This document shows positions 38,981 through 50,700 of a stretch of DNA of 64,000 nucleotides, piece by piece. The stretch lies in contig NZ_JAGJBZ010000002.1 of NCBI RefSeq assembly GCF_020010925.1, positions 1,302,001-1,366,000 of the forward strand, given 5' to 3'. Positions within the stretch are counted from its first letter, which is position 1, and every line of letters begins with the position of its first letter. The notes beneath the pieces are model-generated. The model did no database searches. It was not told where the DNA came from and saw only the letters and a list, made by a program, of their open reading frames with translations. The translations under genes were made by a program, and so were the position numbers. This DNA is from Streptomyces griseiscabiei (lineage in GTDB: Bacteria; Actinomycetota; Actinomycetes; Streptomycetales; Streptomycetaceae).

Positions 38981-39712
38981 TCACGGCAGGGGTATTGGCG
39001 GCAGTACGCAGAACTCGTGGCCGTCGGGGTCGATCAGGACCGCCCAGTCGACCTCGCCCTGGCCGATGTCGACGGGGGTCGCGCCGAGGGAGACGAGGCG
39101 GTCGATCTCGCTCCGCTGGTCGCTGTCGTCGGCCGGGACGAGGTCGAAGTGGAGGCGGTACTTCCCGGCCTTCGGGGCCAGCGGAGGGCCGCCCCAGGTG
39201 ATCTTCGTGCCGCCCCGCGGTGACTGGATCGCGGTCTCCTCGTCCTGGTCCCAGACCAGGGGCCAGTCCAGCGCCCGGCTCCAGAAGTACCCGACCTCCT
39301 GCGAGCCGTCGCTCGCGAGCGCGCCGATGAAGCCGCAGCCGGCGAGGAAGCCGTTGCCCGCCTCGATCACACAGAACTCGTTGCCCTCGGGGTCGGCGAG
39401 GACCACGTGCTTCTCCTCCGGGAGCTGGCCGATGTCGATGTGGCGTCCGCCGAGCTCCAGCGCACGCTCCACGACCCGCCGCTGGTCGTCGGGGGAGGCG
39501 CTGGTCAGGTCGAAGTGCATCTGGTTGGGGACGGTCTTCTTCTCCTGGCTGGGCGAAAAGCGCAGCCGGAGCGCGGTCTCGCCGTCCGGTGCGAGCGCGA
39601 TGCCGCCGTAGGGGTCCTCGGTCGTCTCCCGGTCCAGGAGGCCGGCCCAGAAGCGTGCGAGACCCTCGGGGTCGTTCGCGTCGAAGCTGAGCGCGTGGAG
39701 GTGGGAAGTCAT
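38981..39712 (-). CDS. VOC-family (glyoxalase/bleomycin-resistance fold) protein, two domains
   Basis: 243 aa from ATG at 39712. Two VOC modules are visible: residues about 5-118 (LSFDANDPEGLARFWAGLLD, VPNQMHFDLTSASPDDQRR, VVLADPEGNEFCVIEAG) and 125-243 (FWSRALDWPLVWDQDEETAI, YRLHFDLVPADDSDQRSEID, VLIDPDGHEFCVLPPIPLP). The metal-type His and Glu positions (HFDL, EFCV) are present in both. Members include glyoxalases, dioxygenases and antibiotic-sequestering proteins; Streptomyces has many of unknown role. A second VOC gene at 43051-43791 resembles it and also lies near aconitase. Confidence 0.82.
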   Translation of the reverse strand: MTSHLHALSFDANDPEGLARFWAGLLDRETTEDPYGGIALAPDGETALRLRFSPSQEKKTVPNQMHFDLTSASPDDQRRVVERALELGGRHIDIGQLPEEKHVVLADPEGNEFCVIEAGNGFLAGCGFIGALASDGSQEVGYFWSRALDWPLVWDQDEETAIQSPRGGTKITWGGPPLAPKAGKYRLHFDLVPADDSDQRSEIDRLVSLGATPVDIGQGEVDWAVLIDPDGHEFCVLPPIPLP

Positions 39713-39870
39713 CGCGTGGGATCTCCGATCCGCCGGCACGGCCGCGGACAGGGCTCGCTCCCCGCCCATGAGGAACAACCGTGCGAGGAGCGACCATGCT
39801 AGGAAGCCCGGGAAGCGCCCCGCAACGCATTTGAAGGGCCCGCGCGCGTCCGGCCTGTCGGCCCGGAGAC

Positions 39871-39910
39871 TGGCGCACGCCACATCGGCTTGGCGCACGC
39901 CACATCGGCC
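39871..39910. repeat. Tandem 20-bp repeat upstream of aconitase
   Basis: TGGCGCACGCCACATCGGCT occurs twice in direct tandem, the second ending C rather than T. Each unit contains the palindrome TGGCG-CA-CGCCA, so two symmetric sites are spaced exactly 20 bp, about two DNA turns, as for cooperative repressor dimers. Confidence 0.65.
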
Positions 39911-39944
39911 CGGGCATGACCAGCCCGCGCCCATGTACTACTGT

Positions 39945-39962
39945 TATCTCGACATCGAGATA
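39945..39962. promoter_or_regulatory. Palindrome TATCTCGA-CA-TCGAGATA
   Basis: Perfect 8-bp inverted arms with a 2-bp spacer, 129 bp upstream of the aconitase start codon. TATCTCGA/TCGAGATA half-sites suit a MarR-like or similar dimeric regulator. The regulator is not identified. Confidence 0.6.
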
Positions 39963-40005
39963 TCTGCCGAGGCGCACTGCGACCGCCACCCCGGTAAGGC
40001 ATACC

Positions 40006-42809
<2,804 letters not shown>

Positions 42810-42844
42810 GCGGCTCGGTACGGCAGTACGGCAGTACGGCGGTT

Positions 42845-42880
42845 GAGGGCCGCATCCCCGGTGACGGGGGTGCGGCCCTC
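42845..42880 (+). terminator. Aconitase terminator hairpin
   Basis: 15-bp stem (GAGGGCCGCATCCCC at 42845-42859 with 42866-42880, one G-T wobble) and a 6-nt loop, 35 bp after the aconitase stop. Short ACGGCAGT repeats precede it. Confidence 0.8.
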
Positions 42881-43050
42881 CGCCGTCCCCCGGCGCCACG
42901 GTCAGGACATGACCGCCACCTCCGCGCCCCGAGTCACCGAGGCGGGCCGGCGCGCCTGCCCGGCGGCCGGCGGGCACACCACCCCGTGCGGGCTGTCCGC
43001 CCGGTGCGCGTGGCGCCGCCGATCCGCGGGGGCAGCGCGACCCGGCAGGC

Positions 43051-43791
43051 TCAGGGCAGGGCGAGGACGCAGAACTCGTGGCCCTCCGGGTCGGTCAGGC
43101 ACGTCCACGGCACCTCGCCCTGACCGACATCGAGGTCGGTGGCGCCGAGGGCCCGCAACCGGGCCACCTCCGCCGCCCGGTCGTCACCGGGGTGGGGCAG
43201 CAGGTCGAGATGGACACGGTCCGGCACGGTCTTCCCGCCCGGCGTACGGAGGAACTCCAGATACGGGCCGACCCCCTCGGCGGAGCGCAGCGCCGCCTGC
43301 TCGTCGGTGACCTCGCGCGGGACCCAGCCCAGCGCCTCGCCCCAGAACCGGGCCATGGCACGGGGATCGGTGCAGTCGACCACCACCGCGGCGACGGGCC
43401 CGGTGTCCCGGTAGACCTCCCGGGGCTCCAGCACACAGAACACGTTGCCCTCCGGATCGGCGAGCACCGTCCAGGGCACCTCCCCCTGGCCCACGTCAGC
43501 GGCTGTCGCCCCGAGCTCATTCAACCGCGCGACCAGCTCCGCCTGATGGGCCGCCGAGGTGGTGGCGAGGTCGAGATGCGTCCGGTTCTTCACCGCCGCC
43601 CTGGGCTCCGCGACCGGAACGACGTCGATACCGATGACGACCGGATCGGGCCAGACCAGTTCCTCGCCGGGCCCGACATACGTGGTCACCCCGGGGCTGT
43701 GGGCCGTCCAGCCGAGCGCCTCCGCCCAGAACCGGCCGACCGCCGAGGCGTCCAGAGCCTTGATGATCAGGTGAGCGGGTCGCAGTGCCAT
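43051..43791 (-). CDS. VOC-family protein, two domains
   Basis: 246 aa from ATG at 43791; a longer frame to 43851 is Arg/Gly-rich and unlikely. Two VOC modules: HLIIKALDASAVGRFWAEAL with VKNRTHLDLATTSAAHQAEL and VLADPEGNVFCVLEPREVY; then CTDPRAMARFWGEALGW, VPDRVHLDLLPHPGDDRA and CLTDPEGHEFCVLALP. It resembles the VOC protein at 38981-39712 in module order and C-terminal motif. Such proteins bind or convert small molecules, often dioxygenase- or glyoxalase-like; no substrate is evident. It is convergent with aconitase and divergent from the SRPBCC gene, with 181 bp between starts. Confidence 0.83.
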   Translation of the reverse strand: MALRPAHLIIKALDASAVGRFWAEALGWTAHSPGVTTYVGPGEELVWPDPVVIGIDVVPVAEPRAAVKNRTHLDLATTSAAHQAELVARLNELGATAADVGQGEVPWTVLADPEGNVFCVLEPREVYRDTGPVAAVVVDCTDPRAMARFWGEALGWVPREVTDEQAALRSAEGVGPYLEFLRTPGGKTVPDRVHLDLLPHPGDDRAAEVARLRALGATDLDVGQGEVPWTCLTDPEGHEFCVLALP

Positions 43792-43855
43792 GGCGGCGAT
43801 CCTATGACCCCGCCCACCGGCAGCGACGCGACAGCCGGACACCTCCAACACCTGC

Positions 43856-43891
43856 GGAATGCATGGGGCACATGGAATGCATGAGACACAC
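43856..43891. repeat. Tandem 18-bp repeat upstream of the SRPBCC gene
   Basis: Two 18-bp units beginning GGAATGCATG at 43856 and 43874, each containing the palindrome ATGCAT, differ at a few bases. The location in the divergent promoter between the VOC gene and the SRPBCC gene fits an operator. Confidence 0.5.
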
Positions 43892-43972
43892 GGGACACGC
43901 CGGGCCCGGTGTCACGCGCCGTACCGAACAATCCCCTGGCGCCGGGCCCACCGACAGCGAAGACTCCTCCCC

Positions 43973-44479
43973 ATGGATGCTCCACCGGCCGCACCGATGC
44001 GCCGCCCCGCCCGCCCCCTGCCCTTCGTCGACGAGCACACGATCCTCGTCGCGGCGGACGCCGAGGACGTGTGGTGGGCCCTGGCCGAGACGCTCGACTG
44101 GGCCTTCTCCCGCCCCTCCGCGGTCCGTTACGCCAGGATCGTCGGCTGCGCCGACCACACGGCGGCCGGGCCCCGCCCGCCCGTCGAGGGCGAGACGACC
44201 TTCCCCGGCTTCCGCACGGCGACCGCCGTCCCGCCCCGGGAGCTGACCCTCCTGGGCCGCCACCGCTTCTCCTCGTACACCTGGACCTTCCGCCTGGACG
44301 AGGCGGAGCCGGGCGGGGTCCGCCTCCGCGCCGAGACCCGTGCCACCTTCCCGGGCCCGGCCGGCGGCCTCTACCGGCTGCTCGCCCTGGGCACCGGCAC
44401 CCACGCGAAGCTGACCCGCCGCCTCCTGACCACCGTCCGCCTCCGCGCCGAACGCCCCTGGAGACAATCACCGGCATGA
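43973..44479 (+). CDS. SRPBCC-fold (START/Bet v1-like) protein
   Basis: 168 aa from ATG at 43973; upstream in-frame ATGs are in low-complexity sequence. The protein has LPFVDEHTILVAADAEDVWW (first strand-helix of SRPBCC), then a hydrophobic pocket segment RELTLLGRHRFSSYTWTFRL and PGPAGGLYRLLALGTGTHAK. These proteins bind hydrophobic ligands or act as cyclases and polyketide-type aromatase relatives. Its stop overlaps the next start by 4 bp (ATGA), so it is coupled to the beta-propeller protein. No ligand is known. Confidence 0.75.
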   Translation: MDAPPAAPMRRPARPLPFVDEHTILVAADAEDVWWALAETLDWAFSRPSAVRYARIVGCADHTAAGPRPPVEGETTFPGFRTATAVPPRELTLLGRHRFSSYTWTFRLDEAEPGGVRLRAETRATFPGPAGGLYRLLALGTGTHAKLTRRLLTTVRLRAERPWRQSPA

Positions 44480-46059
44480 CCACCACCGGCAGGACCACTA
44501 CCGGCATGACAACCCCCTCCCACGTGACCCGCTTCCGCCTCGACCGCGTCCTCGGCGACCGCCCGTTCGCCGAGATCGGCGACCCCGCCCTGACCGTCGA
44601 GGACGAGGGCCGTCGGCTGCTGGCGGTGGCGGGTGCGTCCGGAATGCTCGCGGGCCTGCACGGGTACGGCAGGATCACGCCGGTCGGTGTCTACGGCACC
44701 GACGACCTGGCGTGCCGCGCCCTTCTCCGCGCCCGCCACCCCGTCCACGCGCTGGCCTTCCACCCCCGCCTCCCGCTCCTCGCGGTGGGCACGGGGCACT
44801 ATGACGGCGGCTACTTCTTCGAGGGCGAACTGCTCCTGCTGGACCTGGAGTCGGGCACGGCCACCTCCCTCATCGAGCACGCGCTGGGCCGTCAGGTCCT
44901 GGGCCTGGAGTGGCTCGACGACCAGCGGCTGCGCGTGCTGATGGCACCGCCCGACGACTGGGACGACGAGGACGCGTGGGCCGAGGGGCATGTCGCCGTG
45001 GTGTGCCGCCCCGACTGGAGGGCCGTACCGCCGAGATCGGTGACGGACGAGGAACTGGCCGGCCCACGGGTGGCGGCCCCGCGCCCCGACGGCCAGGAGC
45101 ACGCCCGCCGCACCCTCTCGGCGCTCACCGCGGACTGGGATCCGCGCCGCAACGTCCGCGCGGCGGAGGAACTCTCCGACGGCAGGATCCTGACGACGCT
45201 CGACGGGGTCGGGCTGGAGTCGTGGTCGCCCGGGGGCAGCCGGCAGTGGACGGTCCCGGACGACGGCCCCGCCGGGGGGCGTGACCTCGTCGTGGCCGCC
45301 GACGAGCGGTCGGTCTGGGTCGGACTGAAGCGGCCCGCGTGGGAGAGCCGTCCGCAGTCCGTGCTCCGGCTCGCGCTCGACGACGGGACACAGCTCGACC
45401 ACCTCACTCCCTCCGCCCCGGTGTCCGTGCTGCGCGGCGCCGACGGCCGGCCGGCCCTCGCGCCCGCCGGGCTCCACGGGGAGACGAGCGCCCTTCGCAT
45501 CCGCCGCGGCAGCCGGATCTACTTCCGGGAGACCGTGCGGGCGAAGGGCGAGGAAGGGCCGGACCCGGGGGAAGCGTGGCTCTACGCCGCCGACCCGGCC
45601 GCGGCTCCGGCGGCCGACCGCCCGCGCGAGCCCGCCCCCGAGGAGATCAGGAAGCTGTTCCCGTACTCCTGGGTGCCGGGCGAGACGCACTACGCCGGCC
45701 CCGGCATCGAGACCGGCGAGGGCGATCTGATCCACGCCGGGACCGTGTACCACGGTCATGGGCTGCGGCCCGGCGGCTCGTTCGTCGTACGCCGCTCGGC
45801 GACCACGGGGGAGCCGGCCTGGGTGTTCCGGACGGACCGGAGGGCCACCGCCCTCGACGCCGATCCGGAGACCGTGTACATCGCCTACGACGACGGTGAG
45901 ATCGTCGCGCTCGATCCGCGCGACGGCACGGTGCGCGAACGCCGTCGTCCGACGGTCGGGGCGGTGTCCGTCCTGCCGACCGCGCTGACCGTGACGGCCT
46001 CCGGCCGCCTGCTGATCGGCACCGGCGACGGGCGGATCCTGGTCTGCTCGCCCGGCTGA
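44476..46059 (+). CDS. Beta-propeller (WD40/PQQ-like) protein of unknown function
   Basis: 527 aa from ATG at 44476, overlapping the SRPBCC stop by 4 bp; a second ATG at 44506 is possible after a Thr-rich repeat (MTTTGRTTTGM). Repeated strand motifs such as ARHPVHALAFHPRLPLLAVG, GELLLLDLESGTATSLIEHA and TVYIAYDDGEIVALDPRDGT resemble WD40/PQQ blades with DxxSG turns. There is no signal peptide, so it is cytoplasmic. Such proteins often scaffold complexes or sense. Coupling with the SRPBCC gene suggests a shared function, not identified. Confidence 0.75.
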   Translation: MTTTGRTTTGMTTPSHVTRFRLDRVLGDRPFAEIGDPALTVEDEGRRLLAVAGASGMLAGLHGYGRITPVGVYGTDDLACRALLRARHPVHALAFHPRLPLLAVGTGHYDGGYFFEGELLLLDLESGTATSLIEHALGRQVLGLEWLDDQRLRVLMAPPDDWDDEDAWAEGHVAVVCRPDWRAVPPRSVTDEELAGPRVAAPRPDGQEHARRTLSALTADWDPRRNVRAAEELSDGRILTTLDGVGLESWSPGGSRQWTVPDDGPAGGRDLVVAADERSVWVGLKRPAWESRPQSVLRLALDDGTQLDHLTPSAPVSVLRGADGRPALAPAGLHGETSALRIRRGSRIYFRETVRAKGEEGPDPGEAWLYAADPAAAPAADRPREPAPEEIRKLFPYSWVPGETHYAGPGIETGEGDLIHAGTVYHGHGLRPGGSFVVRRSATTGEPAWVFRTDRRATALDADPETVYIAYDDGEIVALDPRDGTVRERRRPTVGAVSVLPTALTVTASGRLLIGTGDGRILVCSPG

Positions 46060-46368
46060 CCACGACGGCGGGGCGGGTCCGCGCCCGGTCGCCGCGTCCG
46101 GCCGCCGGACCCGTCCGCGCGTCCGTGAGCACGAGCCGTACCCGCCGGCCGTACGCGCAGTCGTACGCGCCGGCCGTTTACAAGCGCCGCGCTCCGCGCT
46201 AGCTTCCGAAGCAGGTGGGGGTGGGAGCGCTCCCATAATCGGGGTGGCGGACCGGAACCCGTCGCCTCCCGGGTCCGCTCCCGCCCCACACCACCCCTCC
46301 GCACCCCCGCACAGCGGCACCCGCACGTTCCCCCCACCTCCAAGCCGTACACGCAAGGAGTATTTGTC
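46060..46368. promoter_or_regulatory. 309-bp upstream region of the LPMO gene
   Basis: Contains the CebR-like palindrome at 46222-46235 and a strong ribosome site (AAGGAG) just before the LPMO ATG at 46369. No gene is visible; the C-rich stretch downstream of the palindrome is a typical 5' leader. Confidence 0.6.
46222..46235. promoter_or_regulatory. CebR-like operator TGGGAGCGCTCCCA
   Basis: Perfect 14-bp palindrome identical to the consensus operator I recall for CebR, the cellobiose-responsive LacI-type repressor of cellulolytic genes in Streptomyces. It lies about 134 bp upstream of the secreted LPMO gene, consistent with induction by cellobiose. Confidence 0.7.
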
Positions 46369-47442
46369 ATGCACGTGACAGGTTTGCGATTAAGGATGCC
46401 CCGGCGCCACCAGGCGCTCCTGCTCGTCCTGCTCGCCCTCGTGACCACGATCCCGGCGCTCGGCCTGGTCGTCACGGCCGGCAGCGGGAAGGCCGAGGCG
46501 CACGGCACCCCGATGAAGCCCGGCAGCCGTACCTTCCTGTGCTGGCAGGACGGGCTGACCGACACCGGGGAGATCAAACCGATCAACCCGGCCTGCCGTT
46601 CCGCGCAGCAGGTCAGCGGGACGACCCCGTTCTACAACTGGTTCTCGGTGCTCCGCTCGGACGGCGCCGGCCGTACCCGGGGCTTCGTGCCGGACGGTCA
46701 GCTGTGCAGCGGCGGCAACACCAACTTCACCGGGTTCAACACCCCCAGCGCCGACTGGCCGTTGACCCACCTCACCTCCGGCGCGACCGTCGACTTCTCG
46801 TACAACGCGTGGGCGGCGCACCCGGGTTGGTTCTACGTCTACATCACCAAGGACGGCTTCGACCCGACGAAGACGCTCACCTGGAACGACATGGAGGCCC
46901 AGCCGTTCCTGAGCGTCGACCACCCGCCGCTGAACGGCAGTCCGGGCACGGTCGAGGCCAACTACTCCTGGCGGGGCCAGCTGCCCGCCAACAAGTCGGG
47001 CCGCCACCTCGTCTACATGGTCTGGCAGCGCTCCGACAGCCAGGAGACCTTCTACTCCTGCTCCGACGTCGTCTTCGACGGCGGCAACGGCGAGGTGACC
47101 GGCATCAAGGAGCCCGGCAACCCCACCGAGCCGGTGCCGGGCCAGTGCGCCGCGACCCGTCGTACGACAGGGAGTTGGACCGGTGGCTATCAGTCCGAGG
47201 TCGTCGTCACCAACACCGGCGACGTGCCGATGCTCGGCTGGATGGTCAACTGGACGCTGCCCGCAGGACAGAAGGTCGACAGTCTCTGGAGCGGCAGCGC
47301 GACGTACACCGGGCAGAACGTGATGGTGCACAACGCGGACTGGAACGGCTCGCTGGATCCCGGCGAGACCGCGACGTTCGGGTACGTGGTGCAGGGGTCG
47401 GGAGGTGATCCCGCGACCACGCTGCCCTGCCGGGTGGGCTGA
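46369..47442 (+). CDS. Secreted AA10 lytic polysaccharide monooxygenase with CBM2
   Basis: 357 aa. A 44-residue signal peptide (LLLVLLALVTTIPALGLVV core, cut after KAEA) exposes His45 of HGTPMKPGSRTFLCW as the N-terminal copper-brace residue. The second copper His is in NAWAAHPGWFYVYITKD. The AA10 domain covers about residues 45-235. A linker ending PGNPTEPVPG leads to a C-terminal CBM2 (GQCAATRRTTGSWTGGYQSE to TLPCRVG). The enzyme oxidatively cleaves cellulose or chitin; the CebR-like operator upstream favours cellulose. All key residues are present. Confidence 0.92.
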   Translation: MHVTGLRLRMPRRHQALLLVLLALVTTIPALGLVVTAGSGKAEAHGTPMKPGSRTFLCWQDGLTDTGEIKPINPACRSAQQVSGTTPFYNWFSVLRSDGAGRTRGFVPDGQLCSGGNTNFTGFNTPSADWPLTHLTSGATVDFSYNAWAAHPGWFYVYITKDGFDPTKTLTWNDMEAQPFLSVDHPPLNGSPGTVEANYSWRGQLPANKSGRHLVYMVWQRSDSQETFYSCSDVVFDGGNGEVTGIKEPGNPTEPVPGQCAATRRTTGSWTGGYQSEVVVTNTGDVPMLGWMVNWTLPAGQKVDSLWSGSATYTGQNVMVHNADWNGSLDPGETATFGYVVQGSGGDPATTLPCRVG

Positions 47443-47613
47443 ACCCGGCGGTCCGACCGACGTCACCCGCCCTGTGCGGGGGCGGGAACGTGACGACGAC
47501 GCTCGGAGCGGACCGGGTGGGCGGGCGGTGCGTGCCCACCCGGTCCGCGAGCCGCGACCCGGTACGGGGGAGACCGGGCGCGGTGGGAGTGCGGCTGTTG
47601 GGCCCCTCGACAG

Positions 47614-47625
47614 GACAACGTTGTC
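47614..47625. promoter_or_regulatory. Orphan palindrome GACAACGTTGTC after the GH92 gene
   Basis: Identical to the site upstream of the GH92 gene at 51583-51594 (both followed by GAG). Here it lies between two convergent gene ends, 172 bp after the LPMO stop and 101 bp beyond the GH92 stop. It may mark a lost gene, an antisense transcript or a looping site. Confidence 0.6.
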
Positions 47626-47726
47626 GAGTGGTCTGGACAAGACTCTATCGTTTCAACAGGCAACCAAGTCAAGCCGGTTGGGTCCGGACCGGGGTCGGGT
47701 GGGTCACACCACCCGACCCCGGACGG

Positions 47727-50700
47727 TCAGGCCAGCAGCTCCACCTCCGCGAGCGTCGCCGTGCCGTCGAGGACGAGCCGGTAGTGGTCGTACCTCCTCG
47801 GGGCCGGGATCGAGAAGGCCCGCGTCTGGCGGTCCCAGGCGAAGGATTGCCCGGAGCGTTCGTCGAGGGTCTTCCAGGTGGTGCCGTCCCTGGAGCCCTG
47901 GAGGGTCCAGCCGGTCGGCGCCTCGGCGCGGTCGGCGGAGGTCAGCGTGTACTGAACCGCCCTGGTCCGGGCCGGGGCCGGGAGCGCGGCGGTCTCCACC
48001 GAGGCCTTCGTCGACGACGTGTCGTCGAAGAGCGCGCCGTCGCCCTCGATCGCGTCCGAGCGAGGGGTCGGCGCCCGCCCGCCCTCGGTGATCGACACCG
48101 GGGCCGCCTTCTCGCCGGTGCCCCAGCGGGACGGCTTCGGACCCATGTCGAACTTCAGCACGCCGCCACGGGAGATGAGGGAGTGCGGCAGTGAAGTCGA
48201 CGTCCAGCGCTTGCCGTTGACCTTCAGGCCCTGCACGTACACGTTCTTCGCGCTGTTCCTCGGCGCCTCGACCACCAGGTCCCTGCCGTTCTCCAGGTGG
48301 ACGGTCGCCTTGGTGAACAGCGGGGAGCCGACGGCGTATTCGCCGCTGCCCATCACCAGCGGATAGAAGCCGAGCGCGGAGAAGAGGTACCAGGCGGACT
48401 GCTCGCCGTTGTCCTCGTCACCGTGGTAGCCCTGCCCGATGGCGCTGCCGGTGTAGAGGCGGGAGAGCGCCTCGCGGACCTTCTCCTGTGCCTTCCAGGG
48501 CTGCCCGGCGGCGTCGTACATGTAGATCGCGTGGTGGGCGACCTGGTTGGAGTGGCCGTACATGCCCATCCGTACGTCACGGGCTTCGGTCATCTCGTGG
48601 ATGACCCCGCCGTAGGAGCCGACGAACTCGGGGGAGGCCGTCTCCGGGGTGGAGAAGTAGGTGTCCAGCTTCTCCGCCAGCCCGCTCCGGCCGCCGTACA
48701 GGTTGGCCAGGCCCTTGCTGTCCTGCGGCGCGGTGAAGGCGTAGCCCCAGCCGTTGGTCTCCGTGTAGTCGTGGCCCCAGACGCGCGGGTCGTACTTCGC
48801 GGAGTCGACCCGCCAGGCACCGTTGCCGTCCCGGCCCTGGAAGAACCCGGCCTTCTCGTCGAACAACCGCACATAGTCCTGGGCCCGGTTGAGGAAGTAG
48901 GCGGCCTCCTCCTCGTACCGCTTCTCGCCCGTCTTCCGGTACAGCGCCTGCCCCATCCGGGCGATGCCGTAGTCGTTGAGATAGCCCTCCAGCGCCCAGG
49001 ACAGGCCCTCGTGGGTGTCGGTGCTGGTGTAGCCGAGGAAGGGCGAGGTGGCCATGCCCTTGCGGCCGACGCCCGCCGAGGGCGGGACGACCGTGGCGTT
49101 CTTGAGGGCGGCCTCGTACGCCGACTTCGCGTCGAAGTCGACTCCCTTGACGTACGCGTCCGCGAACGCCACGTCCGAGGAGGTGCCGGTCATCAGGTCC
49201 GCGTAGCCGGGGGAGGACCAGCGGGAGGTCCAGCCGCCGTCCTTGTACTGCTGCACGAACCCGTTGACCATCTCGCCCGCCTGACCGGGTGTCAGGAGTG
49301 AGTACGCGGGCCAGGTCGTCCGATAGGTGTCCCAGAAGCCGTTGTTGACGTACACCTTGCCGTCGACGATCTTCGCGCCGGTGTGCGTCGGGGTGTCCGG
49401 GCCGGTCATCGGCGAGAACGGCGAGGCGTACTTGTAGGCCGAACCGACCTTCTCGAAACCGGAGTTGGGGTACAGGTACAGCCGGTAGAGGTTCGAGTAC
49501 AGCGTGGTCAGCTGGTCGGAGGTCGCGCCCTCGACCTCCACCTTCCCGAGTACACGATCCCACTGCGCCCGCGCCCGGTCCTTCACCGTCTCGAAGGAGG
49601 TGCCGTCGGGGATCTCCTGGCGCAGGTTGTCCTTCGCCTGGTCGAGGCTGATGAGGGAGGTGGCGAGGCGGAGCGTCACCGCGCGGTCGTCGCCCGCGTC
49701 GAAGCGGAGGTGGCCCTTCACGCCGGTCGAGGAGCCGTCCGTGACCGGAGCGTCGAAGACCCCGTACACGAAGAGCCGGGTCGCGCCCGTCGACAGCCCG
49801 GACTTCACATCCGAGAACCCGGTGACGACCCCGGCCTCCTTGTCCAGGGTCAGCCCCGCCTGGTCGGTCACATTGTCGAAGAGCACGCTCGCGTCGTCGC
49901 CGGGATAGGTGAAGCGCAGCGCCGCCGCGTGGTCCGTCGGCGCCAGCTCGGCCTCGACGCCGTTCTCGAAGCGCACCCCGTAGTAGTACGGCCGGGCCGT
50001 CTCGTTCTCGTGCCGGAAGGGCAACGCCCGTGCCGTACGGCTCAGTTCGGGGGTACCGGAGGCGGCCGAGGGCATCACCTGGAAGGTCTGCCGGTCGCCC
50101 ATCCAGGGGCTCGGCTCATGGCTCGCGCTGAACGCCTGGATGGTCGGCAGGTTGTCCGCGTTGTTGGCCCGCGCGTAGTCGTACAGCCAGCTCAGTGAGC
50201 CCGCGTTGGTGACCGGCGTCCAGAAGTTGAAGCCATGGGGCACCGCGGTCGCCGGGAAGTTGTTGCCGCGGGAGAAACCGCCGCTGGAATTCGTTCCCCT
50301 GGTGGTCACCGCGTAGTCGGACAGATGTGCCTTCGGCCGCTCCGGCGCGCGGACGCGCAGCGTCACGTCGTCGAGCCAGCCGCGGAACCTCGCCGGGCCC
50401 TTCGGGGAGTCGTACGCCACCACGATCCGGTCCACGGTCCGCCCGGCCGCGACCGGCCCGATCCGCGCCACCACGTCGTTCCACTGGTCGACGTACAGCA
50501 CCTTCGCCGCGCCCTGGCCGCGCGGCGACAGCGGGAAGCCGTGCTGGTCGGCGGCGCCCAGCTCGCTCAGCGAGGTGCCGTCGGTGAAGACCAGGTCGAC
50601 CGAGACGTTCGTGGCGTCGTAGTCCAGATCGCCGTCCGCCATCGAGGGGAAGATGCGGTACGCCAGCTCGGTGTCCCGCTCGACGGCCACGTTCACGTCG

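Noticed and set aside
42909..43050. Small plus-strand ORF after the aconitase terminator (MTATSAPRVTEAGRR)
   Set aside because: Has a weak AGGA site, but the frame runs into the convergent VOC gene without a stop and the product is Arg/Ala-rich; not strong enough.
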